Of a DNA stretch of 64,000 nucleotides, positions 11,670 through 24,000 are shown piece by piece. The notes beneath the pieces were generated by a model that had not been told where the DNA came from, searched no databases, and worked only from the letters and a program-made list of their open reading frames with translations. The stretch spans positions 11,160,001 through 11,224,000 of the forward strand of contig LR990067.1 of assembly GCA_905147135.1 (NCBI GenBank). The letters run 5' to 3'. Made by a program: the position numbers and the translations under genes. The number at the start of each line of letters is the position of its first letter. The stretch's first letter is position 1. This DNA comes from Blastobasis lacticolella (taxonomy: Eukaryota > Arthropoda > Insecta > Lepidoptera > Blastobasidae).

Positions 11670-12640
11670 CCTTTTTAACGCGCACGTACATGATGTTGAA
11701 TGAGCTCCCTCCCGATGTCTTTCACTTGCACTATAACATGGGGTACTTCAAAGGGCATGCCTACAGGTACCTCAAACGCTGGCACCGCATCCGTTCCCCA
11801 GTTGTTGCAGTTGCAGATGTTTTGGACGCCGATGGCTGTTTTCAATCAGGTTGACCATCAGTCCGTGTCTCTCTAGGCAAAAAAAAAATTGTGGAAATTC
11901 TTTAAAACATTACTCGTTTTTACAACATCCGTCAATGGACATTTTACTCTGCCGGACACCATATGGTCAATCCGTCTGAATGCCTTTCTATTTTGGCAGA
12001 ATGTTGACTTCTGACGAGGGACCGATGCGCGTCGCTAGAATAACGCAATTTGCGTTGATATAATTCACATCCTACACGTTTCTACTTTAACTGACCTAAT
12101 CGGAATCTAAAATAAGAAACTGACTACCTTAGTATATATCGTCCTGAGAATCTGATCTTCATCTTCGATTTCCTTCTGTGGCATTGGTAGTGACAGTTAA
12201 GAAAAGTAGTGCAAAGAGGAATATTTCGTTCGAATTGGAGCCACCCGACAGGTAGAGTACCTCAAGATAGGGGAATAAATCCAACGTGCAGAATTCCGCA
12301 GCCAAACAATATTATTAATAGCATTACGTTTATAAACGGTGAGTAAGATCTCCAGTGGCCATCGAGAATCTTGACTTTGGTAGCAAGAACATAACATGTC
12401 CCTTAGCAGGATCCAAATAACAACTGGCTGCTTTGGATTCGGTGGAAAACGTGCAAAGAAATTAATTTGTGATCCGCAGTTGATTGAAGCTAAGCTGCGT
12501 AAGTGGAATGCGTTGCCTGCGAATGTGTTTCCTGATCAATATAATCTGGATGTTCCTAGACAGGCATGCTCCATCGTCGGCCGCATCGTCACGTACCACC
12601 AGGTGAGGTGACGGTTAAATGCCTGGCTAGTCAATGAGTA
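11670..12640 (+). pseudogene. Non-LTR retrotransposon C-terminal remnants
   Basis: Two short frames carry the tryptophan/leucine-proline motif common near the end of Jockey/CR1-type reverse transcriptases: LNELPPDVFHLHY at about 11697-11736 and KWNALPANVFPDQYNLD near 12500-12560. The second runs into a block shared with 8290-8450. No open element remains. Confidence 0.45.
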
Positions 12641-13954
12641 AAAAAAAAGAAAGATAATTTGCCTAAAGTCCCGAGGTTTAGGTGTGCTACACACTGATGG
12701 CACACCTGGTGTCCTTCCGTCGTCCTTTCAGGTGGCCCGCTTGCCTGTGTTCCTTCCTATTCATTGTTTAAAACAACGCCCATATTACTCGTAAGTTCGC
12801 CGAATCGACAGCTAAGCCTTGATGTATTACCATAATCGTTTAATCCATTACCTGAATGATTATCGTGAAAGTCATCAATTCGAGTAATTACTCTACAAAG
12901 TGAATGTATAGTGCGACTAACTTTTCTGTTGATGGCGTCGCCAGTGGTGAAGGTGTGGGCGTGTCAATCTGTCACTTTATTACGATTATGCCTAGTTCCT
13001 GTTTTGTCCACTGAATAGTTAAGTTGGTGGTACTGTGTAGGTAATTACTACGAAGAGTTCACGGAATTTCAACTATTATGTTTTCTATTGTTATTATACG
13101 ACCTAGTTAGACGTGCGGACAAAGTCCCTCCACCACTGCAATATCTGATTCTTACTATTTTTGTGTGTATGTATGTGTGTGTTTCGTTGTGATCGCCTAG
13201 ATATATGTTCCAGACAAAACCGAGAACATTTTAAAGAAAGGCAAATCTAGGTGCTGCAAAACCGTGAAAGGGTCAGTGTGAAGTGGAAGAAGTGAAAGTG
13301 TTAAGACCATAGCAAGTGAAAACAACAAAAAAGAGGGAGATCATGCTGTACTTTAAATATTCAAAGATACATAGACGAATCTTTATTTGGCAAAGTAGGG
13401 CGATGTGACGCAAATAATAAAAATGTGATTGTTATTTGGATAATATAAGTGGAGCTTATAATAACCCAGAATAACGTAAAGGCCGTAACTTATTCCACTT
13501 GGGGAGAATACACGCAAAACTTCCCAAAAAAATCAACAAGGACAGAGGAAAATATAAACCCTTAACAGTCGTCTGCTTGATTTATATTTTCATGCTAGGC
13601 TGTGACAAACGAGCTGCCAGCCTACCTGAATTTGCCTGCCAGTCCACCGCCACATCAAGAGATGAAGATACCATCCATGGCCTGATGAACCATTTTTCTT
13701 CAATCCATGAAACAGAATGGAAGCCAGGAACTGACTTCTGCGATCCTGGAGAGATTCAGTGCAGTACACACGGAACGACCATTCACGGAGCAGGTGCTAA
13801 AGTCGTTTGCTCAATATAATCCGCAGAAGGCCTGGGCGGCTACAGCAATATTTTTACGGTACATAGTTTTGCCAAGAACGGTTATTAAAGGACGCTGCTG
13901 AAATGAGCCCTACGTTAAAATTTTAGGGGTAGCGAAGGAGGAAGAAAAAATTAC
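12641..13954. other. Intergenic, no gene supported
   Basis: A frame at 13499-13819 is open for 106 codons and has a hydrophobic stretch, but it lacks an ATG at its start and shows no recognisable domain. Bases 12925-13025 resemble 14638-14780 (GTTGATGGCGTCGC block), a dispersed repeat. Confidence 0.5.
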
Positions 13955-14400
13955 AATAGAGCCAGACATCTTCCAAAAATGTCACGCCGAGCCGACCTGC
14001 ATTCGACAATGCCAAACAGAGATGAACCGCGTCAGACAATGCCAAGCAGGGATGGACCGCGTTTGACAATGCAAGGCAGAGCCTGACAACGTCCACCCAA
14101 AGAATCTGAGAGAGATTTCTATATGTGATATGATTAATAATTTTGGTAATAAGTACCAATAACAAACAATGCCAGGTAGAGCGGGACTATATCCAGCACC
14201 GTCCGGCCGTTCATAAAACCGGAGTTTTAAAACTGGTTCCGTAATGCTGCTTTTTATTTACTTATATGGACTGTCGGGCATAACCGAAGCGTGCCAGATA
14301 ATGCCAGACCGCTTCCGACTGTATGCAACAATGCCAAGCAGAACCGGACGATGTCCAACAATGCCACCCGCACGACCAAAGCTGAGCAGGCGTTAGAAAA
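13955..14400 (-). repeat. Degenerate cluster of retroposon W motifs
   Basis: Several broken copies of the GACAATGCCAAGCAGAG motif of retroposon W lie in tandem. Confidence 0.55.
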
Positions 14401-14526
14401 AGTGTGAATGACTAAGGCAACGTTCCACAAATTCTTAAATTCGATAATTATCAATAATGTTCGCTACCGGTTGTTGCAAATGAGGGGCAGTGACTTGTAA
14501 GTATATAGTAATGAAGACCGCATGTC

Positions 14527-14614
14527 GACCTACACAAAACCAGTATGAAAGGAGCTAACATTACTCCGTCCGTCTATAGAGACGCTAGATTATCTTATAC
14601 TGGATTTGTGTAGG
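14527..14614. repeat. Short foldback element
   Basis: Imperfect inverted repeat: CCTACACAAAACCAGTAT near the left end and ATACTGGATTTGTGTAGG near the right, with an internal gap of about 45 nt. Confidence 0.65.
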
Positions 14615-14974
14615 TTGCTATTGATCGATCAGGTTTTCTGTTCAGTTGATGGCGTCGCTAGTGATTAAGAAGTTGGCGTTCCAACCTGTCTTTTTAGTAC
14701 AATAATGGCTTAGTTTCAATTTTTTCTACCAAGCAGAAAACTTGATGGCGCCATAGTAATGTCTTTAATCGTAATGTAAATCAAATCAAGTAACAGCAAT
14801 ACCTAATTTGAAGTAAGTTCTTGAACATACAAATAATTATCTTGTTAATGAAGGAAACAAAACCGATAAACCTTTATCTTTACATGAAAATACGTGTTCA
14901 GGATACTCAATCAAACATTTAAATCGATTAAAAGTAATCTTTTTGTTATCAGATTTGGCTCCTACATTGATTTC

Positions 14975-15010
14975 TATAAAAGGATTAGGGGCTTTATAAT
15001 ATTCGCAGTT
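14975..15010 (+). promoter_or_regulatory. Core promoter of CBM14 gene 2 (TATA + initiator)
   Basis: TATAAAAG at 14975-14982 and an initiator-like GCAGTTT at about 15003-15009, close to the usual 30-nt spacing. The predicted transcript start is near 15004, giving a 5' UTR of about 87 nt before the ATG at 15091. The position fits the splice model reached independently from the reading frame. Confidence 0.75.
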
Positions 15011-15090
15011 TCATATAGCTCATTGTCATTGTGAGTTTCCTGAATCACTGCAAAAATTTCAATAGCGTCTTTTAGGCGCTCGGATTCACG

Positions 15091-15097
15091 ATGCTAG
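15091..15097 (+). CDS. Gene 2 exon 1, coding part
   Basis: ATG CTA G followed by donor GTATGT. Joined to GA at 17802 it gives MLGKLLILAVV, an intact signal-peptide start with no upstream stop, so this tiny coding exon supplies the missing Met. It lies 87 nt after the predicted start site. Confidence 0.82.
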
Positions 15098-18000
15098 GTA
15101 TGTTAATTTACACTTTTATACGAAGAATTATAAGTTTAATTTATAACTGCTTGAAGAGTGAACTGTGTTATTATATGAGACGGGACTTACACGCGGACTA
15201 CCTTTTCGATTTGAGGGTAGGAAGTCTACCAGCACATCACCGCAGCTGTCACCTCTCCACTGCAGTCGTCTCGTGACCACGGTGGGTGTAACCCTACCGG
15301 AACGTCGGGAAAACAAATCTAAAACGTATGTCGCGTGTAAGTCCGGTCTAATATAAAAATATGTGTTAAGAACGCCAGTTTAGTTTATAACAAATATGAG
15401 TGAACCGTGCTCAATAATATCAGAAAGTGGAAAAATTATGACATCCAGCACTTTGCGTCGGTGTGGTTGGAATCAGGAAGCCGGAGTATTCGACTGCCAT
15501 ATTATTGTGTTTTTCCGGATGGTAGGTTTTATAATTACAGGAACGAGGCACAGTGATTCCGCATTTGCAATTGTGGACTTTTGTTGCTAATAATGACACA
15601 TCCATAAGGTGGAACGTCAATCCGTGTGCCATTGACTATATATACTCTATAAAACAAAACGAAAATAATTGCGGAAAAGTGTAAAAATCAACTACTTCAT
15701 TTATTTTTATAATCAACCATACAATATGTACATGACCAGCCTTTTTAAATAATTATACTGGCCCAGTGTAGTTGTTTTATACATTTGGTACTAAAACTAT
15801 GTAAAACAAGATGCAGGCAGAATAATATTTACGCAACATAGAAAATCATTTTATAAGGCTGTTTTTGCTGCTGTTATTTGATTTAAATAAAATAAAAAAA
15901 TTTGGGTTTTATAAATAGATAAATAGGATATTATTTTTGAAAAAAAAATTTTTTTTGCCAATCAATGTAGCACCGATTTCTATCTATATTATATACTTTA
16001 AGGGCTATCACCGCTGCCGGCTCCCAAATATGAGATGAGATGGGGTCAAATGCCTGTCTAGTATTTATTCACTGAATTTATTAACATGGGTACAAACAAT
16101 GCCTGTCTTGTCTAATATGAAAAAAAAAATGTCGCCATCGCCAACCGGCAGCGGTAGTTCACTGCCGGTTGCTAGATTTTAAGCATCGACGGCCGGCAAG
16201 AAAATGGCCGCCAGCAATAATTGATTGTCATCGCGCAAAGGTCGCAAAGATTTTCTAATTAGCAAGTCGATACCTATAAAGGTATATTTCTTTATAATAT
16301 TCTCTTTTTAAATATTTTAGTACAACTTTGTCTACTTTTGTATTACAGAAAAATTTATCAGGTTTATTTTTAATATGAGAATCAGTGCGCAATATATTAA
16401 AATTTTAATGGTCTACTTACTTTGACTGGCATCTACATATAAAAATGTGTATTTTTAAAAACAATCATTAATTAATTTGTTAAAAAAGAAGTAACTTACG
16501 TGGCAATTACCATGATGATTGTAAAATCATGCGGCTCTGAAATTTATAAAGGTGTTTTTGTCTCTGCTATAAAAATTTTCAATTAAGACTAAGTTAAAGT
16601 TATGGTTAATTAACAGAGAATTTTATGGCTTAAATGAATATTTTAATCTAGGACATTATTTAAATTTATTTAATTGTAATGCAAATTGTAAATTCCTAAC
16701 TTACTATTGTACACCTAAATTTGGATAAACTGTTATAATTTCGGCTCTAAATCATATAAATAAATAAATAATCGTGGACAAATTCACACAGCGCCATCTA
16801 GCCCCAAAGTAAGCAAAGCTTGTGTTATGGGTGCTAGATAACTGATATACACCAACAATGTAGAGCTCGTCTAATCTTAAATGACGCGCCCCACTATCGC
16901 ATTAACGCACACAAGCAAGTTTAAAATATGGACGCAATACATATACAAATGCCGTTGTAATTGGTCATACAGTTGCCGGTGACCAACGTAGCAGCTCGCG
17001 TCGTTCGATTGGAGCAGTCGACGCTCCCACACAGATGAAGTGTCGTTATTAAAATTTGCACTGACGCATCGAAATCAACTAACTAAGTAGTGAGGGGTGT
17101 CATCTTAGACTAGACGAGGTCTACTACAGTTTTACATTATATGATTTCTGATACTGACCCAAATCGACAGCGGTCTCACGCGCGTTGACCACGATCCATC
17201 GCTGAATAGTGTACGACAAGAGAAAATCTATTGTAGTTTCCTACAAGCGTACCTGTATTTTACATCCATTTTTTTTAAATTTCTTAGACTTTTTTAAAGC
17301 GGCCGAAGATGGAGCATGCCCTTCTAATAACAGCCTATTTACTCTAGTCTTGAAGGCGTCCAGATTACAATCAGGGAACACATTCGCAGCCAACGTGTTC
17401 TATTGACTGTATTAGGCGTTTTATCGGTGGCGTGGGGGCCAGGTCGCTCTTTTCTCTCAAATATGGTTGAATTGGACGATGGCTGGGCCCTGCGTTATAT
17501 TCGTGAACGGGTTCTGCCTTGGTAGACTGGCTTACTCTTGCTGTAGTTTTAGGTGGTTTTTCTTAATTTTACTAGACATATTTATATAATATATTGAGCG
17601 CGGTCCGGCTTTGCCTGGCATTGCCGGGCACGGTCCAGCCGTGACTGGCGTGAGGTAAGTTTGCTGCTGCCATGGGGCGGCCAGCGTGTCACTGTGTGCT
17701 TCCTTCCTTTTTGACGATTGAAAGAGATATTTAATGTCCTAATCAATAAATAAATTTTGAATTTTAGAATTGAATTTATCCCCGAACGTTTTACTTACCA
17801 GGAAAGCTCCTCATCCTAGCGGTGGTCGCTGCGATCCACGCACGACCGGAGCTCGACACCAACAACGATGTGGCCTCTGCGCACGACCTCTGCCCTTCAG
17901 ACCGGAGGCACTACCTCTTAGAGCACGAGTACGACTGTACGAAGTTCTATTACTGCGAGTACGGGTACAAATGGGCGACGCCGCACAGCTGCGCGCCGGG

Positions 18001-21000
18001 CACGCATTTTTCTTACGCGTTGCAGGTTTGTGTTCTTCTTTCTTCTTTTATCATATTTTCATCGTCATCATCATCCCCTTAAGAGGACGACCCAGAAAAA
18101 CATTCACTGATTAGATGGCTTTGGCAGTGGAAGGGCATTTGCCTTTTTGCTGTCGGAGCAACGTGTTATAGAGGTGGGCAACGCATTGGCGATACTCTTG
18201 GTGTTGCTAATGTCTGTAGTAGGGATGTTACGGAGGTGGTTTTATCGGAACCGAAGTCGGAGTCGGAGTTTCTAAATTTGGTTTTTCGGAGTCGGAACCG
18301 GAATCGGAAGCGGAATCGGAGTCGGAGGCGAAGTTGGAGATGGTAGCGGAGAAGAAAGATGTGTTAAGGGCAGGCAATAAAATAAAATAGTAAAAACATT
18401 AATTAATCAGCCTCTTGAATTTCAATTAAAAAATAATAAACCTATACCTATCATATAGGTGCCACAAATAAAAATAATATTTTTTTTTATGACAGTTAGC
18501 AAATTAAATCAAAAACAAATAACTTTAATTGACACACCGCACAAAACAAAACAAACCATCCGTATTGCGTAACAACAAGTGAAATATGAATCGATGACAG
18601 AACGGGTGCTTTTCCCACGTGTATGTGTCGTGTCCCCGGGCGACATGCAGGTTTATACCTGTTCGTACACGTTGACCGCAGACGCCGCGCGTCGCCGCCG
18701 CCGCTATCTGTTATGGTTCGACCTCCGATTAAAACCTCCGATTTAAAAGTATCGAAACCGAAGTCGGAACCGGAGGTGTAAGATCAATCGGAAGCTCCGA
18801 CTTATCGGAGTCGGAGTCGAAGCTCCGTAACATCCCTAGTCTGTAGGCAGTGGTGACCACTTTCGATCAGGTGGTCCGCTTGCCTGTTTGCCTATCGTAT
18901 GAAATAAAAAATATAAAAAAAAGATCAATAATGTTCTCAAAAAAGCAGGGGTCCGAAGTGGCAAGAATATAAGGAGATGTATGAAAAGAGTTGCAGATAT
19001 ATGTGAGGTTAGGGAGTTGTATCCCACCTGTGGGACACAGGCGTAAGCTTTATGTAGGTATGTATGAATGCCTCATCATCCGAGCGGTAATCCCGGCTGC
19101 TGCCACCTTTTCATGCTTCAAAATTTTGCGGTATTTTCGCTTTTTACGTGCGGCGACTACCATCCGGCCCGCATAACCCGTTAGGGTAAAACCGGTTCGC
19201 CAGAGCCTCGTCCGTCTGTCAGTAGGGGCGACCGGGGGCAGGTGAGGTTGGCTTGGGCTCATGAGATGATGATTGGGTCCCATACTCTCAGTGGTCCATT
19301 TGTTGTTAGTAAATCTTAGGTTATGTTAACAAAATTAATAATACCTATGTCATAAAATTAATTAAATGACATTTAATTGCTCTTTAGTCCCTTATATTAT
19401 TATTAAATCTTCCTCTTCACCGTACTTGTTTTATTTCTAATTCTTTTGTACTGAGGGCTGTAAGGCTCTGGAATGAACTCCCTCCCGACCTTAGATTGCT
19501 CTCCAGCAAATACTCATTTAAGAAAGCTGTTCGTGAGTATTACCTCAATGATCTTTAGTGTTGGGCCTCACGAGTTTGTCTCCGATCTCCCTCATGTTTG
19601 ACTGAGCTTCTGGTTTTGTCTCTCCTTTACTTGTGCAGTATATGTATGGTTATCTATTCTTGCTATATTACCCACTCACTCACGTTTATTTCTAGCTTTA
19701 TTATATTTATATTACTTATTTTCAGTTATCTTTCTATTTATCTGTACTGTTATCTCTGGTTCGGCTATAATTGCATAAACGGTTCCCCTCCTTCATCTTG
19801 TTTAGTAGCTTCTCTTGCACCGCCTTACTTTTTCTTTACCTTTTATCTCCTGGTTGACTGGTAGATAAGGCTATTTTAGCTTTAAGTCCGCCTTTGTACT
19901 ATTTTGTGCATGAAGATTTAATAAATAAATAAATATATTTGACATTCATTAATTGATCGTGGTAGTTTAATATTATTCAAATAATTATCTCAATATGGTT
20001 ATAATTGCTAATTTATAATAATGATTTAACATGACATTCTATGTTTAGTTAATACTTCGTTTTTTTTTATTATTTCATACGGAAGGCAAACAGGCAAGCG
20101 GACCACCTGATGGAAAGTGGTCACCACTGCCTATAGACATTAGCAACACTAAGAGTACCGCCAATGCGTTGCGCACCTCTATAACTTGTTGCTCTGGCAG
20201 CAAAAAGGCAAATGCCCCTTCTCTCCTCTGGCTAAAGCCACGGTTCTCCAAATCCTAGCCCCGTGGAGCACTGGAGACCTTACTCACCGTCAGAAACACA
20301 ATACTATTTAAAAGAGTATTGTTTAGCTGCGGTATTCTGTAAGGTGGAGGTACTTCCCCAGTCGGGCAGGTCCAATTCGAACGGGATACCCCGCTGTGCC
20401 CTATTTCTCTAATACCCCGCTATGCCCTACCTCTCGTATGCCTAATATTTGAATTATATAAATTAAATTTAATATAGATTTGTATATAAATTAACATGTC
20501 GTATGTCGTATAAACAATCGTATTTTAGCGTAATCAGCTTTGTAACCTGTGTTGACAAATAAATAAATTGAATTAAAATTGAAATCATAGGAGAGGGACA
20601 GACGATCAGAGATCTTCATAGGTCTTAATATTGAAAGTCTAGAGTGCCAGTCTCTGTCACTCTTTTCCTCTCTGCCATAGTTTAGTTTAATTTAGTTTAT
20701 TTATCTATAATTGAAAATTAAATGTACATAATATCACATTAATTGTAAGTCGATTCACAATTATATTGTCAATAACAACATACATTAATAACAAACAAGA
20801 TAACTGTATCAATATCAATGTAATCCTACCCATAGGTAAGTAATATTTAAAATTACACATGTCATAATTAATAAAATAAATAATAGATACTTACTTATCT
20901 TCACTAAGAATCTTGACGTTAATGCCCCGATTGTGCTGTCGCGCACGAGGATCCGGGGTCCGCTTTGACCATGATCCTTACTTAATGCACTTACTAACTT

Positions 21001-24000
21001 TATTCTATTTCTTTCCAGGTCTGCGTCCATCCCGCACAAGCAGGATGCACTTTACCAGGAGTTCCGCCGACAGAAACCCCTAAACCATCGACTGAACCAC
21101 CCACTGAACCTGCGACTGTGCCTACTACTAGACCACCCACAGCACCTCCTACTAAACCACCCACTCAGCCTCCGACTGAACCACCAACTGAGCCACCGAC
21201 TGAACCACCAACTGAGCCACCGACTGAACCTCCTACCCAACCACCCACTCAGCCTCCGACTGAACCACCGACTGAACCTCCTACTCAACCACCCACTCAG
21301 CCTCCGACTGAACCACCGACCGAACCGCCTACTAAACCTCCTACTCAACCGCCCACTCAGCCTCCGACTCAACCACCAACTGAGCCACCGACTAAACCAC
21401 CGACTGAACCTACAACTGTGCCTACTACTAGACCACCCACAGCACCTCCTACTAAACCACCCACTCAGCCTCCGACTGAACCACCAACTGAGCCTCCTAC
21501 TCAACCACCCACTCAGCCTCCGACTCAACCACCCACTCAGCCTCCGACTGAACCACCGACTGAACCTCCTACTCAACCACCCACTCAGCCTCCGACTGAA
21601 CCACCAACTCAGCCACCGACTGAACCACCGACTGAACCACCTACTAAACCTCCTACTCAACTGCCCACAGAACCTCCCACAGAACCACAACCTGAACCTA
21701 CCACACAACGTCCTACTAGACCGCCTAAAACAACGACTGAACCTACCACAGAACGTCCCACTAGACCGCCTAAACCAACAACTCAACCACCAAGCGAAGT
21801 AACAGATCCTCCGGCACCAGAGGACCTACCGAACGGCTGTCCAGCCGACTTCGAAGTCCACAGACTGCTTCCACACGAGACCGAATGCAATAAATTCTAC
21901 TATTGCAACTTTGGTGAGACGGTGCTGAGAGAATGCGCAGCCGGTACCTACTTCAATGCGGAATTGCAGGTAATTAACACATTACTAATATTAAGAGTTG
22001 TGTAGTGTCATCTCCCTTCGAATTACGAGTTAGGTGCATACTGGTCCCAACCCGGACTCGGCCCAGAGACTAGATGACGACTGCAGAAAATGATAATCGT
22101 AGACAGGGTCCACAACACCAACTTGATCTTAGTGGACGGGTGTAATGAGAGTCAAAGTCGTCATGGGCGATGGAAAATCTAACTTCTTCTTCAGTTATTA
22201 TTTGATACTCAAACAAAATCGCAGGCCCGGGCCTATACAATAACGCCATAGGAACATACTGTGTCTATATAGGAACAGATGGCGGAAGCAATTTTGTTTT
22301 ATACTATGTATGGATAGGTAGATTGAGAGCGTCGGTGGCCGAACGGTTAGAGTATACGACTCGTAAGCCAGAGGTCCCAGGTTCGAATCCCGCTCCGGCC
22401 ATGTACCAATGACTGTTTTCTGAGTTATGTACATTAGTTGAATACTAACCGATGCTCTTACGGTGAGGGAAAACATCGTGATGAAACCTGCACATTCAGG
22501 CGACTGGATGTGTAATCATGATCTAATCTGGTCAGTTTCCCTTGTTAGTAGGGTCATGGAGGTCAGACGGCAGTCGCTCCACTGTAATTACCTGACCTGC
22601 CAAATCCTGGATCATGGTCAAGGCGGACCCCGGGCCCTCGTGCGCGAGAGCACAACCGGGACATAAACGCCAAGATGATGATGATGATGGATAGGTAGAT
22701 TCACCTTTTGTCCAATACTTGTGGTCACCATTATCCTGGACATCTGCAACAATACCGTTGAAGACATAAAAAATTGATGATGATAGTGATGCCCCTGGTA
22801 TTGCAAGAGTCCATAGGTTGCGGTAATTGCTGCCACCAGGCAGGCCACAAGCATTGATTGCCACCTTGGCAGTATTAAAAAAATTACCTTGAAATCTAGA
22901 ATACTAGTTCACCGAAAGGCGTAATTAGTTCAACGAGTGATTCAGTCGAATTTTGGTCAAGGCAATACCTTCAACTGATACGGGGGTTTCACCGAAATTA
23001 TTACGTGCCAATTTTGCACTGATATTGTGTGTTTGGGTTCGAAATAACCAGAATAAGAACTATTTCAACTCATAATGTATGTCAATAATTGATCTAGATA
23101 AAATCGCGTAACCTTATCTACTTTTTATAAATTGCCGCTTTGTAAGTAGGTACATTTGCTTCGAAAATTTGCAATAGATAGACGGCAAGTTGAGATTAGT
23201 ATCTAAAATCTTAGATAATTTTATAAGACATGGGATTTACTACTTGCGTTATGACATGTTTCTTGGCCACCATTTCACCATTGACACCTTACCGCCTTCG
23301 GAGCACAAGAGCAAGCAAGCACCAGCAGTATGTGCTAGAAGCAGCTATCCTCAGGAACCGCTTTGACTCTCCAGACTCTACGATTCCCTTGCGAGCGTCA
23401 AAATGTGCGGCATAATGGGAGCTTAAAGGGCTGTACGTTTTCATTGCACTGACTTAGAAGTTTCATTTTTTCTTTACTCTGATCGCTCAGTGCAGACCTA
23501 AGTATTCGATATTAATTTCAGCTTGATACCTCCTCGATGAAAGGAACTTGATAGACGGATAGACGAATGGATGAACGGACAACGAAGTGATTCTTTAATA
23601 AGGTTTCGTTATATTCTTTTGAGGTACGGGACTACAAATATTGTTTGTTATACATTTAAGGTGTGCGACCACCCGTGGAACGTGGACTGCGCCGGCAGCG
23701 GTGATAGCGGCGAATGGTTAGACAACGGATGCCCATCCAACTTTAGTATCCACCAACTGCTGCCTCACGAGTATGATTGCGAGAGATTCTACTATTGCAA
23801 CTTCGGGGAAAAGGTGGAACGAACTTGCGCTCCAGGGACACATTTCAATCCCGTTCTACAGGTACATTTCATTATTTTTTTATACCATCTCAGTGACAAA
23901 CGACAAGAGCTAGGCTAATGTAAACTAATGATGAAAAATGACAAACGCTTTTTGTTCGAGTTGAAAACAAAACAAAATAAACCGAAATGAAAATTTTCGT

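Larger units (their letters stand above)
15098..17801 (+). other. Gene 2 intron 1 with transposable elements
   Basis: Holds a foldback element (about 15165-15356), an AT-rich stretch with nothing recognised (15360-16757), a truncated SINE-G, a MITE, a repeat block at 17310-17400 and a W retroposon that ends about 30 nt before the exon 2 acceptor. Confidence 0.7.

Noticed and set aside
13499..13819. 106-codon + ORF as a gene
   Set aside because: No ATG at its start, no promoter, splice site or family signature found.
21052..21786. 244-codon minus-strand ORF rich in Arg, Ser, Trp and Phe
   Set aside because: Antisense shadow of the Thr/Pro repeat in gene 2 exon 3; no flanking gene structure.
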